Numbered from the stretch's first letter, positions 33,144-41,454 are shown. The stretch is 41,522 bases of DNA from an uncultured Lachnospiraceae bacterium (GCA_947174185.1 CAMWHY010000007.1:1-41522); one strand, 5' to 3'. Numbers and translations are program-made. The notes: generated from the letters alone by a model not told the origin.

Positions 33144-35234
33144 ATGTATAAGACATTTAGTATTGAAATTGGCGGACGTACTTTAAGTGTTGATATTGGA
33201 CGAGTATCCGCACAGGCCAATGGCGCTGCATTTATGCATTATGGTGATACAACCGTATTATCTACCGCAACCGCATCAGAAAAGCCGAGGGACGGGATCG
33301 ACTTTTTCCCGCTTTCCGTAGAATATGAAGAGAAGCTTTATTCCGTAGGAAAAATTCCGGGTGGATTTAATAAGCGTGAGGGTAAGGCATCAGAGAATGC
33401 AGTCCTGACAAGCCGTGTGATCGACCGTCCGATGAGACCGTTGTTCCCGAAGGATTATCGTAATGATGTGACATTAAATAATCTTGTAATGAGCGTGGAT
33501 CCTGAGTGCCGTCCGGAACTGGTGGCTATGATCGGTTCCGCTATTGCAACGTGTATTTCTGATATCCCGTTTTGCGGTCCCTGCGCGATGACACAGATGG
33601 GACTGGTTGACGGAGAACTGATCATCAATCCCAGCCAGGAGATCTGGAGAACCGGAGATATGCAGCTAACGGTGGCATCTACGGCGGAAAAAGTGATCAT
33701 GATCGAAGCCGGCGCCAATGAAGTGCCGGAGACGAAGATGCTTGAAGCAATCTATCAGGCCCACGAAATCAACCAGTCGCTAATCAAGTGGATCAATGAT
33801 ATTGTGGCTGAAGTCGGCAAAGAAAAGCATGAATATACCAGCTGCGCAATTCCGGAAGAAATGTTTGACGCTATGAAGAAAATCGTAACACCGGAGGAGA
33901 TGGAAGTAGCTGTATTTACGGATGAGAAGCAGATCAGGGAAGCAAATATCCGCGATATCAAGGCAAAGATGGAAGAAGCTTTTGCAGAGAATGAAGAGTG
34001 GCTTGCTATCTTAGGCGAAGCGCTGTATCAGTATCAGAAGAAGACTGTCAGAAAGATGATCTTAAAGGATCATAAGCGTCCGGACGGCAGAGAGCTGACA
34101 CAGATCAGAAAACTTGCGGCAGAAGTGGATATCATCCCCAGAGTACACGGTTCTGCGATGTTCACCCGTGGACAGACCCAGATCTGTAATGTATGTACGC
34201 TGGCTCCGTTGTCAGAGGTACAGAGGATCGACGGACTTGATGAGAATGACAAGGCAAAGAGATATATGCACCATTATAATTTCCCGTCTTATTCTGTAGG
34301 CGAGACCAAAGTCAGCCGCGGACCGGGACGTAGGGAAATCGGTCATGGCGCGCTGGCAGAGCGTGCGCTGGTGCCGGTGCTTCCTTCGGAAGATGAGTTC
34401 CCATATGCCATCAGAACTGTATCTGAGACATTTGAATCCAACGGCTCCACTTCCATGGCGTCTACCTGTGCTTCCTGTATGTCACTTATGGCGGCCGGTG
34501 TACCCATTAAGAAAATGGTGGCGGGTATCTCCTGCGGTCTGGTAACAGGGGAAACAGATGATGATTTCGTTTTATTGACAGATATTCAGGGACTGGAAGA
34601 TTTCTTTGGTGATATGGACTTTAAGGTTACAGGTACAAAGGATGGTATTACCGCGATCCAGATGGATATCAAGATCCATGGTCTGACGAGACCTATCGTA
34701 GAGGGCGCTATCGCAAGATGCCGTGATGCAAGGATGTTTATCATGGAGACATGTATGTCCAAAGCAATTGCGGAGCCGCGTGAGGAAGTCGGAAAATATG
34801 CACCGAAGATTATTCAGATCAGGATCGATCCTGAGAAGATCGGTGATGTTGTTGGACAGCGTGGTAAGACAATCAATGAGATCATTGCCCGTACCGGCGT
34901 AAAGATTGATATTACAGATGACGGCGCTGTCAGCGTATGCGGCACGGATATGGAGAAGATGGATGAGGCTGTAGACATGATCCAGACGATCGTGACTGAC
35001 TTCGCGGAAGGACAGGTATTTGCAGGCAAAGTAGTCAGCATCAAGGAGTTTGGAGCGTTTATCGAGTTCGCACCGGGCAAGGAGGGGATGGTACACATCT
35101 CCAGAATTGCGAAGGAAAGGATCAACAAGGTAGAGGACGTCCTGCAGCTTGGTGATGAGGTCAAGGTTGTATGTCTTGGTAAGGATAAGATGGGCAGAAT
35201 GAGCTTTTCCATTAAAGACTGCGCGCAGAATTAA
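33144..35234 (+). CDS. pnp: Polyribonucleotide nucleotidyltransferase (PNPase)
   Basis: This 696-residue 3'-5' phosphorolytic exoribonuclease acts as a ring-shaped trimer in mRNA decay. Two RNase PH domains are present; the first begins with SIEIGGRTLSVDIGRVSAQANGA, and the second contains DHKRPDGRELTQIRKL, the phosphate-binding FESNGSTSMASTC and the catalytic-metal region DIQGLEDFFGDMDFKVTGT. A helical linker lies between them. The KH domain (IDPEKIGDVVGQRGKTINEI) and S1 domain (GQVFAGKVVSIKEFGAFIEFAPGKEGMVHIS) complete the C-terminus. AAAGGAGAG lies before the ATG. It is followed by a bidirectional terminator and convergent sigG. Confidence 0.97.
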   Translation: MYKTFSIEIGGRTLSVDIGRVSAQANGAAFMHYGDTTVLSTATASEKPRDGIDFFPLSVEYEEKLYSVGKIPGGFNKREGKASENAVLTSRVIDRPMRPLFPKDYRNDVTLNNLVMSVDPECRPELVAMIGSAIATCISDIPFCGPCAMTQMGLVDGELIINPSQEIWRTGDMQLTVASTAEKVIMIEAGANEVPETKMLEAIYQAHEINQSLIKWINDIVAEVGKEKHEYTSCAIPEEMFDAMKKIVTPEEMEVAVFTDEKQIREANIRDIKAKMEEAFAENEEWLAILGEALYQYQKKTVRKMILKDHKRPDGRELTQIRKLAAEVDIIPRVHGSAMFTRGQTQICNVCTLAPLSEVQRIDGLDENDKAKRYMHHYNFPSYSVGETKVSRGPGRREIGHGALAERALVPVLPSEDEFPYAIRTVSETFESNGSTSMASTCASCMSLMAAGVPIKKMVAGISCGLVTGETDDDFVLLTDIQGLEDFFGDMDFKVTGTKDGITAIQMDIKIHGLTRPIVEGAIARCRDARMFIMETCMSKAIAEPREEVGKYAPKIIQIRIDPEKIGDVVGQRGKTINEIIARTGVKIDITDDGAVSVCGTDMEKMDEAVDMIQTIVTDFAEGQVFAGKVVSIKEFGAFIEFAPGKEGMVHISRIAKERINKVEDVLQLGDEVKVVCLGKDKMGRMSFSIKDCAQN

Positions 35235-35271
35235 GCGTAAGAAAATATAAAAAAATTTGAAAGTAATTAAA

Positions 35272-35313
35272 AAACCGGTGCTTCCGTTACAGGCTGCGCC
35301 GGTTTATTATTTT
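35272..35313. terminator. Bidirectional terminator between pnp and sigG
   Basis: AAACCGGTGC pairs with GCGCCGGTTT (10 bp, one G-U). On the plus strand TTATTATTTT follows; on the minus strand the stem is followed by TTTTTTAATT. It therefore can stop both convergent transcripts; it overlaps the sigG stop codon. Confidence 0.85.
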
Positions 35314-36088
35314 AAAGAAGATAGTCCCGCATAATACGCAGGGCGTTTTTTTCAAGGCGCGACACCTGTGCCTGGGAGATGCCGATCATATCTGCAACCT
35401 CCATCTGGGTCTTGCCTTCAAAAAAGCGCAGCGTGACGATTTCATGTTCCCGTTCATTCAGATGTTTCATGGCTTCAGTCAGGGAAAGCTGCTCTACCCA
35501 GCGGCTTTCCTTATTTTTTTTATCCGAGATCTGATCCATGACATATAGCGTGTCTCCGCCTTCTGTATAGACCGGTTCGTAGAGACTCAGCGGACTCTGG
35601 ATCGCATCCAGGGCATAGACGATATCTTCCTTGGTCATGCCGATCTCGGTTGCGATCTCTGCAATGGTGGGCTCCAATGCATTTTTACGGGTCAGGTAGT
35701 CCCTGGCATAGATCGCTTTGTATGCCGTGTCCTTTAAGGAACGGCTGACGCGGATGGAGGAGTTGTCGCGCAAAAAACGGCGGATCTCCCCTATGATCAT
35801 AGGAACTGCATACGTGGAGAATTTCACGTTCAGAGTGGTATCAAAATTATCTATGGCTTTGATCAGACCGATACATCCGATCTGGAATAGATCGTCTACA
35901 TTCTCATTGGTGGAGGAAAAGCGTTTAATGACGCTTAGGACAAGGCGGAGATTGCCTTTGATAAATTGCTCTCTTGCAGCCATATCCCCCTGTTTTATCT
36001 TTTTAAATAATTCTTCCGTTTCATGGGATTTAAGTAATGGTAGTTTGGCGGTATTGACACCGCAGATTTCTACTTTTTGGACTGCCAT
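35312..36088 (-). CDS. sigG: Sporulation sigma factor sigma-G
   Basis: The 258-residue sigma-70-family factor directs late forespore transcription. The start KVEICGVNTAKLPLLKS is diagnostic for sigma-G, the region that in Bacillus mediates anti-sigma control. Region 2 contains VDDLFQIGCIGLIKAIDNFD and VKFSTYAVPMIIGEIRRFLRDN; region 3 and region 4 follow, with KTQMEVADMIGISQAQVSRLEKNAL as the -35 recognition helix-turn-helix. The track ORF starts 83 codons too early; the ATG at 36088 has AGGCAGGAA upstream and matches family length. It is convergent to pnp and divergent from the YmxH-like gene. A sigma-F-like promoter is present. Confidence 0.96.
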   Translation of the reverse strand: MAVQKVEICGVNTAKLPLLKSHETEELFKKIKQGDMAAREQFIKGNLRLVLSVIKRFSSTNENVDDLFQIGCIGLIKAIDNFDTTLNVKFSTYAVPMIIGEIRRFLRDNSSIRVSRSLKDTAYKAIYARDYLTRKNALEPTIAEIATEIGMTKEDIVYALDAIQSPLSLYEPVYTEGGDTLYVMDQISDKKNKESRWVEQLSLTEAMKHLNEREHEIVTLRFFEGKTQMEVADMIGISQAQVSRLEKNALRIMRDYLL

Positions 36089-36125
36089 CAGAGTTCCTGC
36101 CTTTATAAGTTTGTCAGCTGCATAT

Positions 36126-36156
36126 TTATCTTGCGCGGAAATGAATGGTTTTATAC
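36126..36156 (-). promoter_or_regulatory. Candidate sigma-F/sigma-G-type promoter of sigG
   Basis: On the reverse strand GTATA, 16 nt, CGCAAGATAA. The Bacillus sigma-F consensus is GYWTA-N16-GGNRANAHTR; the -35 fits and the -10 has two mismatches. sigG is a sigma-F target in Bacillus, which supports the reading. Confidence 0.4.
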
Positions 36157-36202
36157 TTACGATTTGAAGTTTTGTGCATATAGTATTACAGGAGGTGGGA
36201 TT

Positions 36203-36430
36203 ATGCTTTTTTCGGAACTTCGCTGTAAAGAAGTCATTAATATTAATAACTGTAAGAAGCTGGGAAATGTCACGGATCTGGAATTTGATCATTGCACAGG
36301 CAAGATATGTTCTATCACGGTGCAGGGGAAATTTCATTTTTTGAGCTGTTTCAGCTGTGACGCCGGCTGTGTGATCCAGTATGCGGAGATCAAACAGATC
36401 GGACCGGATATCATATTGGTAGATATTTGA
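36203..36430 (+). CDS. YlmC/YmxH-family sporulation-associated protein (PRC-barrel)
   Basis: A 75-residue small beta-barrel protein, MLFSELRCKEVININNCKKLGNVTDLEFD..., of the YlmC/YmxH family, whose members are common in spore-forming Firmicutes beside sigG or other sporulation genes. The conserved start RCKEVINI and GCVIQYAEIKQIGPDIILVD end are intact. Three Cys in SCFSCDAGC are unusual for a PRC-barrel and could bind metal. GGAGGTGG lies a few bases before the ATG; the track ORF starts 42 codons too early. It is divergent from sigG. The molecular role is not established. Confidence 0.85.
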   Translation: MLFSELRCKEVININNCKKLGNVTDLEFDHCTGKICSITVQGKFHFLSCFSCDAGCVIQYAEIKQIGPDIILVDI

Positions 36431-36456
36431 GAAAAGAGTTATTTTAAATAATATAT

Positions 36457-36485
36457 TTGATAAATTTTAAAAAATATAATATGAT
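36457..36485 (+). promoter_or_regulatory. sigma-A promoter of the 75-aa conserved gene
   Basis: TTGATA, 17 nt, TATGAT in a very AT-rich stretch. The leader of about 110 nt contains an interrupted dyad GATCATTTCC / GGGAATGATC (36514-36572). Confidence 0.55.
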
Positions 36486-36602
36486 TATAAAGTAATTTGA
36501 TTTTAACAAAACAGATCATTTCCAACGCTTTTTGAGTTCTTGGCGGATAGGACAAGTATTTTGGGAATGATCATAAAAACAGTTGCAGCAGGGAGGCTAA
36601 TT

Positions 36603-36830
36603 ATGTTAAATCCGGCAGTATTGTTTAAGATCAAAGGGGCATGGGATACTTTTTCGGCAAATCATCCCAAATTCCCACTCTTTATCAAGGCGGTACAGCA
36701 GAGCGGCATCAAAGAGGAGTCGATTATTGAGATTGCCGTTGTGACACCGGAAGGGAAGCGTTTGGAGACCAATGTGAAGCTGACGGCGTCGGATATGGAA
36801 TTGATAGAGATCCTGAAGAATCTGGAATAG
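36603..36830 (+). CDS. Conserved small protein of unknown function
   Basis: A 75-residue protein, MLNPAVLFKIKGAWDTFSANHPKF..., with no signal peptide or membrane helix. It looks like a small alpha/beta protein that I recognise only as a recurrent Lachnospiraceae hypothetical. The start at 36603 is taken because GGGAGG lies 7 nt upstream; the track start is a TTG 21 codons earlier with no ribosome site. It has its own promoter and lies between the YmxH-like gene and the thrS T-box. No function can be assigned. Confidence 0.75.
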   Translation: MLNPAVLFKIKGAWDTFSANHPKFPLFIKAVQQSGIKEESIIEIAVVTPEGKRLETNVKLTASDMELIEILKNLE

Positions 36831-36890
36831 CGTTTAAAAAGATAAACAATGATTTGAAAAGTTATTTTTAAAAGTTTTTTTGAAAAGCAG

Positions 36891-36919
36891 TTTACAAAAG
36901 AATAAAAAAGAGATACTAT
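36891..36919 (+). promoter_or_regulatory. sigma-A promoter of the T-box/thrS transcript
   Basis: TTTACA, 17 nt, TACTAT, immediately upstream of the T-box leader. Confidence 0.7.
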
Positions 36920-36944
36920 ATTAAGAAAGATAGAAAACGTTGAT

Positions 36945-37170
36945 GGGAAGAGTAGCAGAGAAAACTGTCTGCAGAGAGTTGCGCCATAGGCTGGGAGCGT
37001 GACGGCAGGTGCTTTGTGAAGACCACCCCTGAGTGATCCTTAATCGGAGTCCGGTGATACCGTTATCATCAAAGAAAGAGGTCTGCTGAGGCAGGCAATC
37101 AGGGTGGAACCGCGGAAATGTATTTCGTCCCTTACATCAGAGAAGTCTGGTGTAAGGGATTTTATATTTT
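36945..37170 (+). ncRNA. T-box leader (threonine-specific)
   Basis: The conserved T-box sequence AGGGTGGAACCGCG is at 37101-37114. Upstream, Stem I ends in a specifier region GTGAAGACCACC with ACC (Thr) at 37022-37024. Downstream, TCCCTTACATCAG pairs with CTGGTGTAAGGGA and is followed by TTTTATATTTT, the regulated terminator. Uncharged threonyl-tRNA would favour antitermination and expression of the downstream genes up to thrS. Confidence 0.93.
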
Positions 37171-37385
37171 GAGACGGGTAAATGGCTATATGGTACAATG
37201 TTTGTCCGGTGAGGGAAAGTATTGCCGATACTGCATTATATAAATGCAATATGGGTAAAATGTTTGGGAAATGTAAAAAATACTCCCTTTTCGAAAATAG
37301 GAGATGATTCCAACGGCTACGAAAAAATTAACGATTTACCGTAAAAAAAAGTTTTTTCTGCGCTTATCCGATCAAAAATGGAGAG

Positions 37386-37577
37386 ATGCTGGAAATTGAA
37401 ATTACGGATGAAAATGTAAAGTCTGTTTTTGCAATAACTATGGATGGGATATTATCCAATGAAATCCTATTAGAACCTGAATCTGATCATTATAAGGTTT
37501 TGGTTACAACGGATGGTGGCTGGACAGTTCTCCCCTATCCTGTGCTAATTGTTGAGTCAGACAAAGATGTATTATGA
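37386..37577 (+). CDS. Small ORF of unknown function, possibly a gene remnant
   Basis: A 63-residue acidic ORF, MLEIEITDENVKSVFAITMDG..., follows the T-box terminator. The reading frame stays open upstream to 37332 (VKKSFFCAYPIKNGE) without a start codon, and the ATG has GGAG only 2 nt away, so initiation looks poor. It may be the remains of a longer gene or not be translated at all. The 215 bp between the T-box and this ORF hold no other gene; they contain a CTCC...TTTTCGAAAA...GGAG dyad near 37284-37304. Confidence 0.35.
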   Translation: MLEIEITDENVKSVFAITMDGILSNEILLEPESDHYKVLVTTDGGWTVLPYPVLIVESDKDVL

Positions 37578-37616
37578 AAAGAGAGTAGAAAAATTATTTT
37601 TAAGGAGGTTTTGAAA

Positions 37617-37874
37617 ATGAAGGAAAAATGGGAAGTAACATGGGAAGAACTGCAGGAATTAATGGGAGAAGAAAAATCGATCACGAAGAAGGAATTCTGC
37701 CTGATGGTGGCGGCGGCATTTCTTTATGGAATGGTGCTGGGTATTTTCCTTTCTCCGAAGAAGCATATTATGATCGGGTCCAATAATACCACACTTGCCT
37801 GTGATGAGGAGAAAAAGAACAAAAAGGGAAAAGGAAAATGCTGCAGAAATAAGAATGTTGAGAAAATGATATAA
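37617..37874 (+). CDS. Small single-span membrane protein between T-box and thrS
   Basis: An 85-residue protein starting MKEKWEVTWEELQELMGEEKS, with one hydrophobic helix at about 28-45 (FCLMVAAAFLYGMVLGIFL) and a basic C-terminal tail KKNKKGKGKCCRNKNV. AAGGAGG lies 8 nt before the ATG, a strong site, so it is probably translated. It belongs to no family I recognise. It ends 53 nt before thrS and should be transcribed on the same threonine-controlled mRNA. Confidence 0.7.
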   Translation: MKEKWEVTWEELQELMGEEKSITKKEFCLMVAAAFLYGMVLGIFLSPKKHIMIGSNNTTLACDEEKKNKKGKGKCCRNKNVEKMI

Positions 37875-37927
37875 GCAAAATGGGACAGCATTACAGAAGA
37901 TAGGATAGATGGGAGAGGAGAAATACG

Positions 37928-39883
37928 ATGAAAATTACGTTGAAGGATGGAAGCAGCAAAGAATATGCTCAGGCAATGAGCGTCTATGACATTGCAATGG
38001 ATATCAGTGAGGGACTGGCACGGGCAGCCTGTGCGGGTGAGGTTGATGGAAAGGTAGTCGACCTTCGCACGATCATTGATTCTGATGTGAGCTTAAATAT
38101 TCTGACAGCAAATGACAAAGAAGGGTTAAAGGTGTACCGCCATACGGCGGCGCATGTGATGGCGGAGGCAGTAAAGAGGCTGTTCCCGGAGGCAAAACTG
38201 ACCATTGGACCGGCAATAGATAATGGATTTTACTATGATTTTGACCATGCCGCATTTTCGAGAGAAGATCTGGATAAGATCGAAGCGGAGATGAAAAAGG
38301 TGATTAAAGAGGGTGCAAAGATCGAACGGTTTGTTTTAAGCCGGGAAGAAGCGGTTAAGCTGATGCAGGACCGCAACGAACCCTATAAGGTGGAATTGAT
38401 CGAGGATCTGCCGGAGGATGCGGAACTGTCATTTTACCGGCAGGGAGATTTTGTGGATCTGTGCGCGGGACCGCACTTAATGAGTACAAAAAATATCAAG
38501 GCATTTAAGCTGATCTCATCTTCCAGTGCTTACTGGCGCGGCGATTCTAATAAGGCGGTGCTTCAGAGAATCTATGCCACGGCATTTGCGAAAAAGGATG
38601 AGCTGCAGGATTATCTGAAATATCTGGAAGAGATCAAGCTGCGTGACCACAATAAGATCGGTCGCGAAATGGAGCTGTTTACTACAGTGGATGTGATCGG
38701 GCAGGGACTTCCGCTTCTGATGCCGAAGGGTGCAAAGATCATCCAGACGCTGCAGAGATGGATCGAAGACCTAGAGGATAATGAGTGGGGCTATGTCCGC
38801 ACCAAGACGCCACTGATGGCTAAGAGCGATCTGTATAAGATCTCAGGGCATTGGGATCATTATAAGGAAGGCATGTTTGTTATGGGGGATGAGGAGAAGG
38901 ATAAGGAAGTATTTGCACTTCGTCCCATGACCTGTCCTTTCCAGTATTATGTTTATAAGGCAAGCCAGAAATCCTACCGCGACCTGCCGCTGCGTTATGG
39001 AGAGACCTCTACATTATTTAGAAATGAAGATTCTGGCGAGATGCACGGACTTACCCGTGTGCGGCAGTTTACGATTTCAGAAGGTCATCTGATCGTCAGA
39101 CCTGATCAGATGGTGGAGGAATTTAAGGGGTGTATCGCGCTGGCAAAATACTGCTTAAAGACCCTTGGGGTGGAAGAAGACGTCACCTATCATCTTTCCA
39201 AATGGGATCCGGAGAATCCGGCAAAATATATCGGGGAGCCGGAAGTATGGAATCAGACGGAAGACAGCATCCGTAAGATCCTGGAAGAGCTTGAGATTCC
39301 GTTTACAGAGGATATCGGAGAAGCCGCTTTTTACGGGCCGAAGGTTGATATCAATGCAAAGAATGTCTATGGCAAAGAGGATACCATGATCACGATCCAG
39401 TGGGATGCGCTTTTGTCAGAGCAGTTTGACATGTATTATATTGATGAGAAAGGCGATAAGATCAGACCGTATATTATTCACAGAACAAGTATGGGATGCT
39501 ATGAGAGGACTCTGGCGTGGCTGACAGAAAAGTATATGGGCAAGTTCCCCACATGGCTCTGTCCGGAACAGGTGCGCGTGCTTCCCATCTCGGAGAAGTA
39601 TTCCGCTTATGCAGAAGAAGTATATCGCGAGCTTAGAAAGCATGGCATCCTTGCATCGGTAGATCAGCGTTCCGAGAAGATCGGTTATAAGATTCGTGAG
39701 ACAAGGCTTCAGAAGGTCCCTTACATGCTGATCGTCGGCGAGAAGGAAGAAGCAGACAAGACGGTATCTGTCCGCAGCAGATTTTTGGGGGATGAAGGCG
39801 CAAAGGCGCTGCCTGATTTTATCAATGCTATCTGTGAGGAGATTCGTACAAAGGAGATCCGGCAGGAGGCAGCAGAGGAATAA
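37928..39883 (+). CDS. thrS: Threonyl-tRNA synthetase
   Basis: The 651-residue class II synthetase has an N-terminal TGS domain (1-62), an editing domain (about 65-225) with HTAAH and the DLCAGPHL zinc-like motif that removes mischarged serine, a catalytic core (about 245-535) and an anticodon-binding domain (about 540-640). Motif 2 reads GLTRVRQFTISEGHLI, where many enzymes have RVRGFTQDDAHIF. Zinc ligands are the Cys of RPMTCPF, the His of SEGH and the His of YIIHRTSMG. Motif 3 is in the latter segment. GGAGAGGAG precedes the ATG. It is controlled by the T-box 0.76 kb upstream. Confidence 0.97.
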   Translation: MKITLKDGSSKEYAQAMSVYDIAMDISEGLARAACAGEVDGKVVDLRTIIDSDVSLNILTANDKEGLKVYRHTAAHVMAEAVKRLFPEAKLTIGPAIDNGFYYDFDHAAFSREDLDKIEAEMKKVIKEGAKIERFVLSREEAVKLMQDRNEPYKVELIEDLPEDAELSFYRQGDFVDLCAGPHLMSTKNIKAFKLISSSSAYWRGDSNKAVLQRIYATAFAKKDELQDYLKYLEEIKLRDHNKIGREMELFTTVDVIGQGLPLLMPKGAKIIQTLQRWIEDLEDNEWGYVRTKTPLMAKSDLYKISGHWDHYKEGMFVMGDEEKDKEVFALRPMTCPFQYYVYKASQKSYRDLPLRYGETSTLFRNEDSGEMHGLTRVRQFTISEGHLIVRPDQMVEEFKGCIALAKYCLKTLGVEEDVTYHLSKWDPENPAKYIGEPEVWNQTEDSIRKILEELEIPFTEDIGEAAFYGPKVDINAKNVYGKEDTMITIQWDALLSEQFDMYYIDEKGDKIRPYIIHRTSMGCYERTLAWLTEKYMGKFPTWLCPEQVRVLPISEKYSAYAEEVYRELRKHGILASVDQRSEKIGYKIRETRLQKVPYMLIVGEKEEADKTVSVRSRFLGDEGAKALPDFINAICEEIRTKEIRQEAAEE

Positions 39884-39955
39884 ATTGCCTGCCTGATGCA
39901 TAGAATCGGGCAAAAAGACAATACTACCTTTAAAAGAAAATCTTGGAGGTAGGAT

Positions 39956-40270
39956 ATGGCAGAATTAAAATGCGGTGTAGAGAATTGCGCTTACAACAGT
40001 GAGAAATGCTGTTGCAAAGGGGATATCATGGTAGGAGGATGCAATGCGGACTGTTCCTGCGACACCTGTTGTGATTCTTTCAGGGAGCAGAGTGAGGGTG
40101 CTTATACCAGTTCTATGGACCACCCCAGCAGAACGATCAGCATCGACTGCGAAGCGGTAAAATGCGCTTATAATTCCAATTATAAATGTGCAGCCGAACA
40201 TGTGGATATCAGCGGATTGGGTGCAAAGAACTCACACGGTACGGAATGTGCTACATTTATCGAACGATAA
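39956..40270 (+). CDS. DUF1540 Cys-rich protein (two domains)
   Basis: The 104-residue protein has two DUF1540 units: ELKCGVENCAYNSEKCCCKGDIMVGGCNADCSCDTCCDSF and IDCEAVKCAYNSNYKCAAEHVDISGLGAKNSHGTECATF. Each has the CxxxxCxYNxxxxCxAxxIxIxG...C pattern, likely to bind a metal ion such as zinc or iron. The first unit carries extra Cys. No signal peptide is present. GGAGGTAGGAT lies right before the ATG. The family is common in clostridia and its role is unknown; a strong terminator follows. Confidence 0.88.
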   Translation: MAELKCGVENCAYNSEKCCCKGDIMVGGCNADCSCDTCCDSFREQSEGAYTSSMDHPSRTISIDCEAVKCAYNSNYKCAAEHVDISGLGAKNSHGTECATFIER

Positions 40271-40293
40271 AACAAACTTTAATGATCTAAAAG

Positions 40294-40328
40294 AGGGCAT
40301 TGCAGCTTTTACTGCGGTGTCCTTTTTG
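40294..40328 (+). terminator. Intrinsic terminator after the DUF1540 gene
   Basis: AGGGCATTGCA pairs with TGCGGTGTCCT (11 bp with three G-U pairs) around an 8-nt loop, followed by TTTT. Confidence 0.75.
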
Positions 40329-40352
40329 AATTGTCTATTATAAAATTGTAAC

Positions 40353-40381
40353 TTCTCAAACAGGGGTTAATATGTTATACT
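40353..40381 (+). promoter_or_regulatory. Extended -10 promoter of the last gene
   Basis: TATACT at 40376 is preceded by TGT (extended -10). The matching -35, TTCTCA at 17 nt, is weak. Confidence 0.4.
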
Positions 40382-40449
40382 TTACCTGTTAAAATGATCT
40401 GTAGATATAAGTCGGAGCTTATATTTGCAGATGAGAAATGGAGAAATTT

Positions 40450-41454
40450 ATGACATACAAAACAAGACTGATATTATTTTCAATTATTTTAGGAGCGGTC
40501 TTAACTTTTTTGGGTATAAAAGATCTGCTGGTGCTCTGGAAAGAACCGGTAGATGTCTTGAATGAGGATCCCGCCTCGCTGACCGATGGGATGCATGTAC
40601 ATACTACGGTAGATCTGGTTTGGGATCAGTTTATCGAGGAGACTTCCTATCGTACCTCTTATGGCATCAAGGTATCTGCGGAAAAGGAGTCGGCAAGATA
40701 TTATGCGCTTCCTTATCTGAAGGTGGAAGATGGCATGATCCTGCTGGATCAGCTGATTGGGATCTATGTATCCACCGGTAACCCTGCCTGTCGTACATTG
40801 GAGACGATTCTAGATGAAACCAACAAGTGGTGGTTTGATGAAACAGGTATGGTGGATTACGGTTATACGACTCTGGAAGTAGAAGGAAAGCTTCGCAGGA
40901 TGACAGAGGAAGAGCAGGGTTATTTGATCGATTATATTACTATGGCTAGTAGTGGTACGATCAGCAGATCGGAAGCAGAGGAATATGTGGTGCCTTATGT
41001 GATCCTCATACAGAACTTGAATGTAGCATATCCTATGACTTTGATTGGATTGGTCCTTCTGGCTATTCCCATATTGATCTATGTCATTGCCAAGGGTAAG
41101 GAGAAACGGACTGCAGCCATGATGTACCAGCGACCGCGCGATATGGCAAAGCCGGAAGGAACGTATTATGAGCCGGAGGATGTAACGACGGCACCAGTGG
41201 CTTATGGCAGTATGACTTACGGGACGAACACTTATGGACAGAATACGTATGGTAGTACGGAAAGTATGCAGAATACATATTCTTCCTATGGAAATACAGG
41301 AGTAGCACAGAATGCAAACCCGGTCTATGGAAATGTGGGCACGACGCAGAATGCAAACCCGCTTTATGGGAATGCAGGGACAGTGCAGAATGCGAACCCG
41401 CTTTATGGAAATGCAGGGACAGCGCAGAATGCAAACCCGATCTATGGAAAATAA
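40450..41454 (+). CDS. Two-span membrane protein with C-terminal Tyr/Asn-rich tandem repeats
   Basis: A 334-residue protein with an N-terminal membrane helix (about 5-28), an extracytoplasmic domain of about 160 residues, a second helix (about 200-222, PMTLIGLVLLAIPILIYVIA) and a cytoplasmic tail. The tail is low complexity: TYG/NTYGQ units and then four 13-residue repeats GN-G--QNANP-Y. I do not recognise the family. The start at 40450 is preferred because GGAG lies 6 nt upstream; the track ATG at 40438 has none. The stop codon TAA at 41452 lies within 2 nt of adapter-like sequence, so the true C-terminus may be longer. Confidence 0.65.
   Translation: MTYKTRLILFSIILGAVLTFLGIKDLLVLWKEPVDVLNEDPASLTDGMHVHTTVDLVWDQFIEETSYRTSYGIKVSAEKESARYYALPYLKVEDGMILLDQLIGIYVSTGNPACRTLETILDETNKWWFDETGMVDYGYTTLEVEGKLRRMTEEEQGYLIDYITMASSGTISRSEAEEYVVPYVILIQNLNVAYPMTLIGLVLLAIPILIYVIAKGKEKRTAAMMYQRPRDMAKPEGTYYEPEDVTTAPVAYGSMTYGTNTYGQNTYGSTESMQNTYSSYGNTGVAQNANPVYGNVGTTQNANPLYGNAGTVQNANPLYGNAGTAQNANPIYGK
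41290..41445 (+). repeat. Four 39-bp tandem repeats encoding GNxGxxQNANPxY
   Basis: Units begin at 41290, 41329, 41368 and 41407. Each encodes 13 residues with fixed Gly, Asn, Gln, Asn-Ala-Asn-Pro and Tyr; the third and fourth are nearly identical in DNA, which points to recent expansion or slippage and would also explain why the assembly ends here. Confidence 0.9.

Noticed and set aside
39890-39912. TGCCTGAT / ATCGGGCA stem after thrS as a terminator
   Set aside because: An 8-bp stem exists, but A-rich sequence follows instead of a U-tract on the plus strand and none is found on the minus strand.
41290-41445. NANP repeats as Plasmodium contamination or a CRISPR array
   Set aside because: The units are 13 residues, in frame with a bacterial membrane protein and its codon use; there are no spacers, so it is neither.
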